Notes: generated by a model from the letters alone, not told the origin. DNA of 64,000 bases from Hyposmocoma kahamanoa (GCF_003589595.1 NW_020654289.1:8950730-9014729); one strand, 5' to 3'. Positions 1 through 13,039 are shown, counted from the first letter of the stretch. A program made the numbers and translations.

Positions 1-1167
1 TTAAATGCATTTGAAATCTATGCATGACCTTACTATGAAGACCAAGCAAGAAGAACCAACAAGCAAGATCAACCACATCTCACTCGTATAACTTATCCCA
101 CGCATTGGCTTGCGCCTCGTCATCGCGCGGCGCTTTTCAATTCACGTCTCAAACGTTTGGGTACTCCCCCACAACGCGTCGACACAAAGGCCGCCGTTTG
201 CCGCCTCGTTATGTAAAATCGGCCAAACAAAGCCGCGGATCGCTTTCTTACAAAACTCATTCGACTCAAATTAACAATGGCCCTTGACACGACCATTACA
301 TCTAGATCTCTGCAACAGTTTTCACACTTCTCTAGCAAAGCTTAATTTTTCTGGTTAATCGGTAACAATAACATGAGCGTAAATAGAGGCGAGATTGCAG
401 CCTTGTTTTTGAAACAATAGGTGCGCCAATCACGCGGAGTGGGGTGGACTGTGTGGAAATGTTTTTCTTAGTATTCATATATTGATCTTTTATGTGTGTG
501 ATAATATTATTATAATGCGTGGGATTTCCACAATTATAATACTGGCAAATCTTAACTCAGCATGGCGTCTTACCTACAATCTTTTAAATATGTACATTTG
601 TCCCAGCGCAAATTGCATGATGTATATGACATAGTATGTTTACATGCACACTAAATAGTCCTTGTGAAACTTTTCTCGTTGTTTGAAATAGATAATCTTA
701 TTTTAAAAGTAAGAAATATATATTTCATTAAAAAGCCTTAACCTCTGAAGGGACATGGACAAGGTGGTCTCAGCCGTTACGAAACCAAAACAAAATACGA
801 AGAATATTTGGAGACAACCTCTTTCGACCAGCCCGGTAGAGTCAAGGGTCACATCGAAAGACTTCAGCTTTCCGACTAAAAGAATGCTTGTGCAAACAGC
901 GTGTGTCAAGCGGCAGCCAAACATACGGATGGACAAACATACACATATACACATGCATGTACATTATGTGTTTGTGCTTATAGATACTTGTTCTTCAATA
1001 GAATAGCGTTTCTTTTGTCCGACCAGTGCCACCTATGTTTCTCTGTTGTATGTTCGTAGAAATAACACATTTGCTGTTACTGTAGATATAAATAATGCAC
1101 TAACCTAAACACTCCACATCACCATCATTGTCAACTCCACGGGTCTTCGAAGCAAGGGGATTATTTT
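1..1167. other. No gene seen
   Basis: A moderately GC-rich block at about 110-260 has short overlapping frames on both strands, none recognised. The rest is AT-rich without repeats that I can identify. Confidence 0.5.
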
Positions 1168-1275
1168 AATTTTTTTATGATACCAAGAGACAAACGCACA
1201 ATTCATGGGCCTGGTGGTAGGCGGCACGCCTGTCCATAATATTGGCATCACAAAGATCTGAGACATTCCCGGCCT
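1168..1275 (-). mobile_element. AGTAGAGCTCC-family SINE-like repeat, 3' fragment
   Basis: Tail (TTTTTTTATGATACCAAG) and adjacent part of a roughly 300-bp family found about 17 times in the window. The 5' half is absent. Confidence 0.7.
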
Positions 1276-1324
1276 GATTAAGCGATAGACCATCACGTTG
1301 ACTAAATGTGGTGTGGTGGTCGTC

Positions 1325-1425
1325 AAAAGTTGTGGACCACCTTCCACATGCAGCTGTTTTCACGACGTTTTCCTTCTCCGTTAGCGAGAGGGTATCACTA
1401 CAAGTCCATTACACAGGTTCCAAAA
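1325..1425 (-). mobile_element. SINE middle fragment
   Basis: CACGACGTTTTCCTTCTCCG followed by TTAGCGAGAGGG is the reverse complement of the middle of the lepidopteran tRNA-SINE type seen at 56349. It lies just after a fragment of the AGTAGAGCTCC family. Confidence 0.45.
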
Positions 1426-1500
1426 ATATGAATTAATTGATTAAATGCCATTTTATTTTCTGCTTGTAATGAAACCGAAAAAAAAATTATTTTACAATTT

Positions 1501-1776
1501 AAAAAACCGACCTTAAAAGATCGGAATCTATTTGCCAAGTTTTATTGAAATCGACTACCGGAAAGTGCGATAAACCGGATTGAAACCCTAGTTTACCACC
1601 CTCAGAGGTAGAATATTTTCTTAAAATTTAAATGAGACTAGTTCTGAGGTACCCTCTTTTCAAGAGAAAAAAAATCATCAAAATCGGATCACAAATGCCA
1701 AAGTAATCGCATAAAACAAACACAAAAAATACAGTCGAATTGAGAACCTCCTCCTTTTTCATGAAGTCGGTTTTAA
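1501..1776 (-). mobile_element. GACTTC-type MITE
   Basis: About 275 bp, bounded by AAAAAACCGACCTT and ATGAAGTCGGTTTTAA, short inverted ends. The interior CAGTCGAATTGAGAACCTCC is shared with copies at 41000, 41880, 47232, 48617, 49798 and 60861. Non-coding; mobilised by an unknown source in trans. Confidence 0.75.
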
Positions 1777-1794
1777 TCTAAAATAAAGATAAAT

Positions 1795-2044
1795 CGCTGC
1801 GTTTCAAGAACAGTTGCTCAATCCAAAATTGACCCTATTTTGACTTGTTATTAAGATTTATTCAGAAAATGCCAAATTTTGTTGCGATTGGGATTCCAAG
1901 ATTTTCATTGCATAGAGCAATCACATGACAACATAAGGTGGTCTACAATTCGCTAACTTTGAGCGACAGACGCTTGTCAGCTTTATAACCATCTCGCTGA
2001 TGAATTAGATGCTTTTGACATAGGCCTTGAAAACCATCGAAATG
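1795..2044 (+). repeat. Dispersed repeat shared with 56020-56310
   Basis: Shared landmarks in the same order: AAGATTTATTCAGAAAATGC, TGGGATTCCAAGATTTTCAT, GATGAATTAGATGCTTTTGA and CATCGAAATGT. Class unknown; no coding potential seen. Confidence 0.65.
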
Positions 2045-2130
2045 TGTTCAAATAAAGATAAACTTATTATAAATATGTTAACTAATATGTTCAAATAAAG
2101 ATAAACTTATTATAAATATGTTAACTAATA
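2045..2130. repeat. Perfect 43-bp tandem duplication
   Basis: Two identical 43-base units, 2045-2087 and 2088-2130, each starting TGTTCAAATAAAGATAAAC. Located at the end of a dispersed repeat shared with 56020-56310. Confidence 0.95.
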
Positions 2131-4469
2131 TATTCCAATTTTGGGGTCCAATTTTTAAAATTCAACGAGTTATAATTTTGGTAAAGATCCAATTCTAGTT
2201 GTCTAGTTTTCTCAATCTCAAAGATTCGTTAGAAATGTCAACGAGACACATAAGTATAGAGTATAGTATACTTACCTATAGAATATAAAGATCTTTTGGG
2301 CTTGTGTTTGCATAACGTGTATGAGATGTAACCCGAGCTGGCTCCCGCTCTGTTAGCAATACTCTCTTACGACTGACTGTGATCACGAGAACTATGCTGA
2401 AGAGCAAAGGGACATTTCATAGGCTTAATTTAAATTGATAAAAAATGTCTTTAAGGTTGGTGCCAAAACAGTGCTTATTGTTAACATCAAATAAATGAAA
2501 TTATTTTACGGTTTCTGTAAATTTGCATTTCCAGGCCTTTAAATTACTGTAGGAAGTAGTTCTTTTGAATAGACAATTTTTTTTACAGATTTCAAAAACT
2601 GTTCAACAGTGGTGGACCTGGTGTTTGTTTTGAAGTACAAAAATTTGTTATACATCCTATGTGTGATATAGTAAAGTCGGTTGTGTACTGATTTTTCATG
2701 TACATGACTCTGGAAAAAGGTATGTATAGATAATATAAAATATCGCAATGTTGTTCACCATTGTTGTTAAATTGGCGACTCTGCTAGCCAATGCCATGAT
2801 GCATTTTTGTAGAGCACGGTCCTCTGCAGTATGTCATAAAAATATTACTTAAAGAGTCCAATGTACTCGTGAGTGCATGGCCGCCCATCGACCGTTGAAG
2901 ATGTTTGGCAGCGTCGTCTCAATGCGTATTTATTTACACATGTACCCCGATGTGTTTCTAATGAGCTCCCGCTCGATCGCCCACTACCAACATTATACTC
3001 ATTACCATACCTTCTGTTTCTTTTAGACAATTAATTGGAGACATGAAAGATAAATCCATACCCTTTTGTAACGTATTGCCTACTTAGCGTTTTCTTGTTT
3101 TTCGAATAATGAAAACGTATCTGTTAGATTACGTAAGTCTACATCCGCGAATTGATTGAATTAGTTGGTGTGCTTACCGATAACTAAACTGGACGTTATA
3201 TCAACTACAGTCACTGCAACCGCAGCTCAGTAATTATAATTGTGCCGGGATGATCAAATATTTGGCCTAAACTTTCCACCGTTAATGAGCTACCGATATT
3301 ATCCATGGGAGAGTTTTTTCGACTTTGTTTACGTAATAGAAAACGTGTCCCATAGAAATAAAGAAAAAAACTACCAAATGTGTTTGCTTTGTTTACCCCT
3401 TGTCATATTTGGAAACCATGTTTGTTATTGCAAGCATTGGATAGGTGGAATGGTTGGAATTTACCAGAATTCATCAATTCATCAACAATAACTCCGATGG
3501 GAAAGCAAACACGATATTTTGTGCAAAGTTTCTTATTTAAATATTCACATTGAGTTAACAGTAAAGACTGATAAATATTTAAACCAAATATTTGAATGTC
3601 TTTTGCGATTTATACCTAGCACTTGAAACCTACTACAAGACATGAGTGTCTGAGAAATTTCAAGAGGGACGGAATATAAAATAAAAATGTTTGTTAAATA
3701 CCACAGTCACTTAACCACTATGCTACCATTTCATAAACTGCGCAACCACATCTTACTCATAAGTAAAGTTACGCAAACAGTAAACGGTTTAAATTAGTGC
3801 GGCTCTGAAGTTTTATTTTACACTTTTTTTAACCACGTTGTTTTGAATTATCAAACATTTAAACGAATGTCACATAACCTCCCAAAAATAATATGAAGCA
3901 CAATTTCTCGAGTCATCTCTTTAAACGTTGATGGGTCGCCTTTCAAAGTAATCCATGAGTGTGTTGGCGCGAGGTTTGCGTCCATTGTGGCGAGCCCGTG
4001 TCAACACTCCACAAAATCTTTCCCCGAACCGCTTTGTGCCTTCTACATTTCAAAACTTCACGGTGTAGGTGACCGGACTGGGTATAAAAACTGTTGGTAC
4101 AGGATGCATCGATATTGACAATTTAGAGGATTCGAACGCATCTATTTAGATATGAATTGATATTATAGACTATTTCTACTGATTTTTCGCAACTTATGTT
4201 GTAATGGTTTGGTATTGAAAGCAAAAAATCTATAGTTTACACTTTAATAATAACAACACCTTAATGGCGCCCTTGCAGGGTGTCACATGTGTGACTACTG
4301 TATTATATTTTTATAACATCTTTATGACACATGTGCACGCAATAAAGATATGAATACGAATAATAATGTGCCAGAGACTAATTGCCTGGTCTCTAGGAAG
4401 GAACTAGGAACTAGGAAGTTCCCTATACTACAATTACTTACCAGAGCAACGAAATTCACTTTGGGGCAA
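2131..4469. other. No gene seen
   Basis: AT-rich unique sequence. A GC-richer block at about 2860-3010 is open on both strands, but neither translation matches a family I know. Another at about 3900-4090 ends with a TATAAAA at 4082 that leads into no open frame. Confidence 0.5.
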
Positions 4470-4732
4470 CTTTTTTTATAATACCCAGTGACGGGACGAA
4501 CGAGCCGTGCGCCTGGTGGTAAGCGATACGCCACAAATCGCAAAGATCTTTGAGGCATTGCCACTGCATCCGTCACCCTGAAACATAAGTAGACAAGTCC
4601 CATGTGCCTGTATTTTCACCAGTACCCTTAGCCTTCCAAACCGGAATTTTTCACATTACTCCTTGGTGGTAGAAATAAATAAGGTGGCAGTACTTCCCTG
4701 TACGAACTCATTCACAACGATTTCAACTGCAC
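4470..4732 (-). mobile_element. AGTAGAGCTCC-family SINE-like repeat
   Basis: Nearly full-length diverged copy with an A-rich tail at 4471-4480 in reverse. The central part has a small deletion relative to the copy at 49381. Confidence 0.8.
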
Positions 4733-5004
4733 TTCCCAGTACTGGCTGTGATACGATCGATACGAACATGTAGAATTGATGGAATTCTATTGATAAAGAC
4801 CTAGAATTGATGACGACGATAAAAAGTTATACATATACACTTTTTTATTATTATAAGAGTGGTATATTAAAACCTACAAAATCCCCTATTGTGGTCACAA
4901 CTAATTACTACACGGAGCCAAAGCCAATAGATTTAAAGAACGGTAGGATTCTCTAAGCTCCGATTGTCTTAATCTCCACAGAATTTATGCTTATCCAAAA
5001 TTAA

Positions 5005-5230
5005 GAACAATCTTATCAACTCGTTTCACGTCCTGCTGCTGGCCACGGTTCTCCTCGAAGAAGAGGGTTAAGGTAATACTTGGCCTTAACCTTAATTGGC
5101 CCAATGTGGGTTGAAGACTTCACACATTCTCTGCAGCTAAACTTTCACAAATTCATGCAATTCAGAAATCAAAGTCAGTAGGTAAATGCCAACTCCAGCC
5201 TCTTAGTTGAGAAGCAGCCATTCTCATACT
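5005..5230 (-). mobile_element. SINE body fragment, GAGGAGACCCG family
   Basis: The plus strand shows TGCTGGCCACGGTTCTCCTC, then GGCCCAATGTGGGTTG and AGACTTCACACATTCTC. These are the reverse complement of the SINE body at 56500-56620. The tRNA head is missing. Confidence 0.6.
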
Positions 5231-5836
5231 GAGCTTACCCCAAGTTTTACCCAGGAGCGAGTATTGTACAACGAACGACACAACATCGGCTTAGGAAGTA
5301 TAGAGGAGTTTCTTTTGCTTCATTGCAGAATCTATAGTCTTAGCTCTTGCTTAAGTTGAGACTGCATTTTCGAACCTCAAGATCTCTTATCAGAGAACGA
5401 AATTCAAACAACTTTAAGGAACCACACTGTACACTATAAAATAATGTGTTTATCATGTGTGGGTGGATTCTATTGACAATATTCTTGGTAAAACAAACAA
5501 TATCAAATATAATCGCTGATATATCTTCCACGTCGCGTACATTGAAAATTCATCGCGATGTCCCGCAAGCTCCATGTTTTTAGTATATAAAATACTTAGC
5601 CATTTATGGGACCTAAAGGTTTATTTATGGAGAGTACTTGAAAGGATTGATGCATAAAAAGCTATCGTGTTAATAAAATAACATTGTTGTCATAGAAACG
5701 CGTATGATATGCGAAGGGTTTGAAAGCGAGCCTCGGTGGTCCTCTGTTGTTGTAAACATTGTGGAATGCGATCTGTGAGTGCTCTTAGTGTAAACTGTAT
5801 CAGGTGATAGTAGATATATTGGTCATTAGAATATTT

Positions 5837-6130
5837 AGTAGCGTAGAGCTCCTTGTGAAAAAGTTCGTCCAGGGAAGTACTGCCACCTTAGCTATGTCTG
5901 CCGCCGAGCAGTAATGTCAGCATTACTGTGTTCTGGTTGTGAAGGGTAAGGGTGCCGGTGAAATTACAGGCACAAGGGACTTGTCAACTTATGTCTCAGG
6001 GTGACGAGCGTAGTGGCAGTACGCCTCAGATCTTTACGATTTAAAGAGCTGAGTGGCACTACAACTGTTATGGACAAGTAGCTTACTATTAGGCACACGA
6101 CTAGTTCGTTCCGTCACTTGATAAAAAAAA
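5837..6130 (+). mobile_element. AGTAGAGCTCC-family SINE-like repeat, full length
   Basis: Full-length copy: GTAGAGCTCCTTGTGAAA start, CAGATCTTTACGATTTAAAG interior, CACTTGATAAAAAAAA tail. It faces a reverse copy at 6391, with a MITE between the two tails. Confidence 0.9.
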
Positions 6131-6155
6131 ATTAAACGTATATACAATATCGGTT

Positions 6156-6313
6156 CTTTAGTTTCATTTCCTATGTGTAATAATCGGTTTTCGCGATTAT
6201 TACACATAGGAAATGAAACTATTTTTCGAATCTACATATACATAAGTATATTGATTAATTTGAAAAAACCAATATACTTGATTTAGATCCGAAAAATAGT
6301 TTCATTTCCTACA
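6156..6313. mobile_element. Hairpin MITE, CGCGATTATTACACA family
   Basis: Contains perfect 26-bp inverted arms (6161-6186 and 6194-6219) with a 7-base loop, and a third partial copy of the arm end near 6296-6313. Related ends occur at 12757 and 35789. Confidence 0.7.
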
Positions 6314-6390
6314 CTACAATACGAAATTTTATATGAAATAGTCATTGCTATAAAGTGTTATTGCGACTGTCGTTATTTAAATTTGATATA

Positions 6391-6652
6391 TTTTTTTATG
6401 GCATCAAGTGACGAGATGAACAAATCGTGCTCCTGGTGGTAAGCAACACGCCTCCCTCCATAGAAGTTGCTGTGCCACTCAATGCTTTAAATCGCAAAAA
6501 CCTGAGGGACCCTGCCACTGCGTCCGTTACCCTGAGTCAGAAGTTGAAAAGTCCCGTGTGTCTCTAATTTCACCAGCGCCCTTACAGTACTATAGTGTAT
6601 AGTGGCAGTACTTTCCTGGACGAACTCTTTCACGAGGAGTTCTACTGCTATT
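6391..6652 (-). mobile_element. AGTAGAGCTCC-family SINE-like repeat
   Basis: Reverse copy, tail at 6391-6400, ending at GAGTTCTACTGCTA. It lacks part of the GCAGTAATGTCAGC segment. Confidence 0.88.
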
Positions 6653-9269
6653 GCATAGTAAATAAATAAAAATTGTGAAAATGTAAAATAAATAAATGAA
6701 ATGTAAATAAATTAGTAGTTACGGTTTACGGTATCTTGTTGCGATCTTTGATTGAGACAGCACATCTAGCTTCAGTATTTTTTTATTTATTGTGTAATAT
6801 CCATAATATGTAAAAATAAACAAAATAAAATGAAAATTTGTACGAATTAAAATAATTGACGTTCAAGCCACAGATCTCGAAGTATTTTGATTGTAACAAT
6901 CAGCAAAGTCTGTGAAGAGTTGTCATTGTTAAAGTACCTACTTTGAGGGGAAACAATTTACCAAATTCGAGGGTCGTCTAGTCTCGTAATCAGCATCTGT
7001 TGCCTACTTCCTTCGTGAACGGCGCCTGCCGGACTAGTAAGTCCATGTTCTGAGAATTAGAAGGGAAATCCCCGTATGATTTTCAGGCCCTAATTCCGAT
7101 AGTCGTTCACTTGAAGTTGCTAATAATAATGAAGAGAAGCAGTGCCAAAACAAGATTCGAGATTCGTCTAACTACCTTAAAACGTAACACTTTGAGGTAT
7201 TAAAAATCATAAACCTCATAGTGGTATGCCGTACTTTTAAAAATGAGGCGAACAGTTAGTATCAATTTATAATTTTTTAAAGTACTAAAAAGGGTTCCAA
7301 TATGAAGTCTTAAAAGGTAAGTCTTAAGGTAAGCTACTTTTAGGCTTTATTGCTAGGATCTTCTTGGTACACTTTTATAGAATGAAATGGAAATTCCCTC
7401 TTTGCGTTAAGTTATTTCATGAAACCCAATATTTAGATAATATTATTAGTAAAACAGGAAGCAATGAATGAAAGTTCAACATAAAAACTCTGAATGAAAC
7501 CTGAAAATCAATGACAATTCATTGAAATATTTCTGAATAAAATCCTCGGAATATCCATCCCAATAGAAAAATTTTCGCCACCCTACGCTGTAGGGTTCCG
7601 CCACAATTAAATGTGTCCACGCCACCGGCTCTGAATGCACCGTAGTACGAGTACACGCATCGTTGCACTGTTCCTACGAATCGTTCATTTGCGATGCGAA
7701 TACAGTCGCCCCGATTTGCGTGCGATCCGGACCGACACAATCCGATATTCGCTTCCGGTATCTACGGATCCGAAGCGTGACGGCTGTGTTCGGGTAAATT
7801 TGCTAATGGGGCGGTTGTACAAATAAATAAATATGAAGTACCTATAGTTTACATTTAATAAATTACAGTATTGTATATAGTGGTATCCTACTTCCAGAGA
7901 AGATCTGTACCAAACTGCTCACAGTGTAATCAGCCGGAAAAGGGTTAAGGCAGTATTAAGAAATAGCACTTTCTGCTGTATAAAACAATATAATACATAA
8001 TCTTAAATACATATAAAATACAAGTTTCTCTATATAAAGAAGTGGAATTATACAGAATAATTGTTGTATGGATTTTTAATTAGGCACTCGGGAACTCATA
8101 GGTTAACTTCATGCTCGTTGTCAATGCGTGAGCGTTTTTCCGAGGCACGGTCCATGCATGTTATTCAACACACAAATACATATCTGTATAATTATTGCAG
8201 CCTATGTAGCTTTTTAAATTAATATTATCAAAGTTTAGTCCTTGCTATCTAATAAAGTAGTACATAAGAAATATATGATAATATATATCCAATCGAATTT
8301 GAAGTTCTGAGTAAGATTACCAACTGAAATATGATTGAAACTTTTCGTTTTTATGCCGTTCATTAAGGTTAGCCTGAAAACGTACATTTGTAATTGTAAG
8401 CATGTCTGCAATTCCATAGATAACATGATTATTTATTAGGATTCTATAATTTGCTTTTTGATGTCGCATAACGACAAAAAAGTAATATAATACTAATTTA
8501 TAATTTTCCTCGGGCGTTATACATTTATTGACATAACAAACACTCCTTAGCAGCTGCCTAGTGTCGAATGGCGTATTTCGATGAACCCTTGCCTCACGAG
8601 TGCAAATCCGCGGGCGGTCTGCTCTATTTGTTTTGCTGGTGTGTAAACTGGCACAGAAGTGGGTGGCGCCCTAGTGTTTACTCAAGGATGTTGACCGTTG
8701 ATGTTGCAAAACGATGATGCAGGTGCCTAGTTTATAAATGTTGGATTTTGATATGAACTCGGTGATGAGCGAATGGACAGATTGATAAGAGTTTATTACC
8801 TACAATGCAATCATGACACCGACGACGCGAAGGATCGTATAAACAAATTCACCATAACTGAGTCAGGAATACCGCATTCTCCATTGTCCTTGGTTGACTA
8901 TTAATTTTTACTGTAATTTTGTTTTATAACTTATTTCCTTATTGCAGGATCCTAGCCGGTACGTACAAACAAATCTTGGCAAAACATTTTTTTCGTATAA
9001 AATGTCTCCAGACATGAATCATATACTTACAAAAATCAAACCAAGGTAGTGTAGATGTATGGTGCCAGAAATTTCTCAGGGTATGAAACAAAAGTATACC
9101 TAAGATGAATACAAACAAACATCTATGAAACAATAATAATTTTAAAAGCAATTCAATCATTCAAATTACGCAGTGAAGGGAAACTGCACCACAATAAAAA
9201 GTCGTTCGTTAAAAAATCAACACAATGTTGTCAATCATCGCCCCGATGATTTGTTATAAAAATACTCTC
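6653..9269. other. No gene seen
   Basis: AT-rich apart from the CG patch at 7560-7800 and a mixed block at 8510-8720. No repeat or reading frame worth calling. Confidence 0.5.
7560..7800. other. CG-rich patch of unknown nature
   Basis: About 240 bp with many CG dinucleotides (GTGCGATCCGGACCGACAC, CTACGGATCCGAAGCGTGAC). Short open frames on both strands, none recognised. Could be an old element or regulatory DNA. Confidence 0.3.
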
Positions 9270-10180
9270 GGGGAGCAGGCCGGCCGTGAATCAGATGGCG
9301 GGCGGCGGGCGGCGGCCGCGGGACATGCTATTCAGATTGCTCACCGACTCCAAAGCATTAACACCTATTACCGCGCGCCCTTTGTCCCCGCGCATTTCCA
9401 CGCAAAATACTACACTTTCCTTTTTACTGTTTATTGTTATCGTTTGTTTCGAGGCGCAAACCGTTCGGCGACAATGTGCCCGCCGGTGCGACCCGATGGG
9501 TGCTTTCAAGTGTCGAAACGCTGTAATTTGCTTCATTCACTCATTGTTGAGGCTAAAAGTCGGCCTTTGTCGACACTTGACAGAATTGGGACCGTTTAGA
9601 TTCGGGAGTGGGCAATTCGCGAGAGTGGACGCGTTTTAGCCCTGCACTCGCATCCCGATCACTCGATCGTCTCACCTCAATGGCCCCCTAATGGACGCTT
9701 TTGACTCATGTTTGAAAAGGTTTTCTTTTTTATAGTCGGAGGATTTGTTAGCTTTCTACCAAGGGCCGTCACTTTTTTATACACTGCAACACTTAGCAAC
9801 CACGTAGGTATCTTTAGCTAACAGATCATTAGACGTCAATGCTGCTATTGCTTAAATTGAATATAATCTGATTGAGAACTTGTACTCCACCCCTTCTGAT
9901 CTGAGTCAATTTGAATGAATTAGGGGAACATTTGAAGTTCCGTACACATTTGTAAACTAGTCGAAACAATGCAAACGTTTAGTAGTCAAGTATTGCGCGC
10001 ACGTTCATTAGACGCCTCCCCTCCCCGTGGCCGCCACCCCTTAGTCGCCTGCAGAGCCATTAAGGCGCATTTACATGTTCGCCCCTGCGCTGCGCTGCTC
10101 TCGTCGCCGCCCGGCAGCCTCGCCACTCATTCGATTACGCGCCGACGCCTGCCTCCGGCCTCCAGCTTCCAGCCTTGATT
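9270..10180. other. CpG-rich islands, no convincing gene
   Basis: Two GC-rich patches (9270-9660 and 9960-10175) in AT-rich DNA. Several frames are open for 70-120 codons simultaneously, on both strands, as expected from GC content alone. One frame, from ATG at 9295, has a hydrophobic stretch and several Cys, but no recognised family and no other support. Possible uses are regulatory DNA or an untranslated first exon. Confidence 0.4.
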
Positions 10181-12210
10181 AGTAACACAGTCAAACACCA
10201 ATTTACTGCCATAACTCAGAGCTATGCACGAGTTAGCCAGTTCTGCAGACACATTGTTGCAGAATGTATTACCGTTGACTACGATAACGAAAGATCAAAT
10301 TGCTGGTATACGTAGCTAACTAGGACTAATTCCAAAACAATTTAGAATATCGTGAGAAAAGTAACCATTTCAGTTCAGTTATTTTCACGTCTATTGAATT
10401 AAAAAGATTGTAGATTATATCGGCTAAAAGAAGCAAACCCAAAAATGTTTACATGAACATGACAATAATCACAAATAATCTCGGCTTACGCGAGGCACAA
10501 CAATACACAGCGAGAGAATGCTCAGGAAGTTGACGCATCGGCCCTTCCGTGCCGGATTACCACCTGCTATTGTTTACCTGATAACCCTGATAACAGCCAC
10601 AAGTCCGGGTTCACATTAACCCCCTTACCTATTTGAAATCTTTTATGCCTTTTAAAAGTTTGGAATCTCCATGTTGTATTTTATTTACTTTCAAAAGGTC
10701 TGAATGAAACAGAAAAAAATTTAACCATTGCGTTTAATTCCTTGTTTTAGTTTGTAATAAAGTTAAATAAAGTAAGTGATTAATTTTGCGTTTTCTTTGG
10801 ATGAATATATGTACCTAACTATATTACAATATATTAGTATATTGTAAAACAAACAAAATGTTTTGTGAATTCTTTGTTTTCGATTATGTACATTAGAGAC
10901 GATGCCTTCTCAAAGTTTGTTATTCACAACAGTGTTGTTAAAATCCTAAACGAAATTACTGTTATTTTAATGAAGTAAAAAGATATCTACTTCAATTAGA
11001 ATTGATCCAAAATAGTGTGCTTTGTCGGTGCGACGGCGCAAATTAGAGGCCGTCCGCCACCCGTCCACCATCCGCTGACTGATTGACAGCCGCCGGTTCT
11101 ATTGAGATTATTACATGATGGAAAAGCTATTGAAACTGAATTAAATTTGATGCACTACTTAACAAACAACTCAATATATTAAAAGATAGATGAGGGAGTA
11201 AGCGGTGTGAATAAAACAGATAGCTTTTGGTTCATATTTCAATATTAAACCACATCTGCTATATTATAGTAGCTAGTGGTTGTTTTTATATATTCGTTGT
11301 GCATTACATGCCTATGCAATATAGACTTAGAGTTTATTTTACAATTTTATTCTATACTATTACCGTATTGATGGTAAAAAACCTTGTACTGTTTTACTAA
11401 GGAGGAAAGCACATTATTGTATAGAAGTTGACACCATTAGCCCGAGCTGCAGGCGAGAATTTAAAACTTTGCAATAACGTTGACAGCCGTATAACACAAC
11501 TAGTACAACATCAAATTTTTCAATGTTTTTATGAGTAAGTATTCGTAAAACACAATATAATTGGGTCTTGATTTCGGCTGCAACAGACTATCTCGGCTTT
11601 CACATAACAAAACCTAGTAGTGGTTTAGAGAAAATTTCACAAGAAAGAATCACAATTTAATATTATTATTACTAATTATTATATATTTTGTCCCTTACTA
11701 ACTTTAGATATTTATGTACATAAGTAAAGTTATTGTAGCAGCCAGAATCAAAACACAATATGCATTTTCTAGGTATTTGGTTTAGTTATTGCATTACAAA
11801 ATTGGAATAACACTTAATTTTGTTTGAATAATTAAATGAATAAAACGACTAAGATTTTTCAGAATCAGTAAAGTTCCTCCAGCCACTAATTGCCAAATCA
11901 AATACATAGTAAAGCACTTTTACTACTTTAAAATCTAGCAAGTGTCAAATACTTGCTATGTTTTGAATAACCAATTCACGTGGCACAAAAGTAATGTAAT
12001 TTAAACATAATTTTTTTTCTGTTCACGACCCAAACTAGGTAGGTACCTTATTAGGTTTTCGAAGTTTCGAAATCTCTGATAATTGTATAATTTTGATGCG
12101 GCTATCAGCGCGTTTAGGTGAGTACTTACCATGGGAGTAGTAGTGGTAAATAATGATTTTCCAAAATTTGTCCCTTACTAGGATTTACTCTGGAGCAGCT
12201 CCAGTGGTAC
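10181..12210. other. No gene seen; GC-rich block at 11030-11100
   Basis: The 11030-11100 block (GACGGCGCAAATTAGAGGCC, TGACTGATTGACAGCCGCC) stands out from AT-rich flanks and includes a TGATTGACAG homeodomain-like site. It may be a regulatory element. Confidence 0.4.
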
Positions 12211-12243
12211 TCCAACATGGTAACCGTTCGGCTACAGAGGCAG
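12211..12243 (-). mobile_element. 5' head fragment of the CTGCCTCGGTGG SINE
   Basis: On the minus strand it reads CTGCCTCTGTAGCCGAACGG and continues GTTACCATGTTGGA, matching the first 33 bases of the SINE at 25633. Nothing of the body follows. Confidence 0.7.
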
Positions 12244-12756
12244 TTAAACATTTACCGACAGTTTTTTTTTAAAAAAAAAGGTTCGAAACACATACACGTG
12301 ATTTTAGTGTACATAAAATTTTAAAAGCTTCTCAATAGTCCTTAGATGTGGAAACTCACTCAAAACATGAAATCATTATTAATTATTAAGTACTAACGTA
12401 GGCTAAGAGTTTCTAACACAATTGTGGACCTATTAAGTTGTCTGAATTATAAATAAAGAAATAAATAAAATAAAAGCCCTAAAATCTGTCTTAAAATTAA
12501 TTTAATACAATATAAAATAAAACTATTTAATAAATTCATTGATTTTTCAATTTCCTTTATTCAATTTTCTACATAATCTTAAGTATTCAAAATTGTATAA
12601 TTATAAGTAAAGTACTTTAATAAATATTTAACAGAATCTACTGGCTAGTAATGTTTCGAATTGGGCTTATAGATATTTAGAAATAAATACAATTTACACT
12701 AGAGCTGAAAAGCACTATATTCTAAAATTCTAATGGAAACTATTAAATATCGTTTT

Positions 12757-12835
12757 TAGGTAGTTCTTAGGTTTTCGTGATTATTGCATATAGGAAATTA
12801 AACTATTCTTTTCGGATCTAAATTGCGTATATTTG
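12757..12835 (+). mobile_element. Fragment of the CGCGATTATTACACA MITE
   Basis: GTTCTTAGGTTTTCGTGATT, ATTGCATATAGGAAATTAAA and CTTTTCGGATCTAAAT match parts of the element at 6156. Confidence 0.55.
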
Positions 12836-13039
12836 TTTTTCCAAAGAAACCAACGTTTTGGGCCCTTTAAAGGTCCCATGGTCACGGCTGACTGGGATGG
12901 TAAAATATTAATGCAAACCACCATACTTTTCACTATAGTTACAAAAGTAATTATTAAAATAATTTATTTTGAATTTTTCAAAGATCATTTCTTTTTCATT
13001 CCAATTTACGCTACATATACTTATTTCATAATTTTGTAA

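Noticed and set aside
2845..3030. Block open on both strands near 2.9 kb
   Set aside because: Neither translation matches a known family and it is short. Left as unassigned DNA.
9295..9639. 114-codon frame with a hydrophobic stretch and several Cys
   Set aside because: It lies in a CpG-rich patch where several frames on both strands are open. There is no signal peptide at the start, no family match and no splice support.
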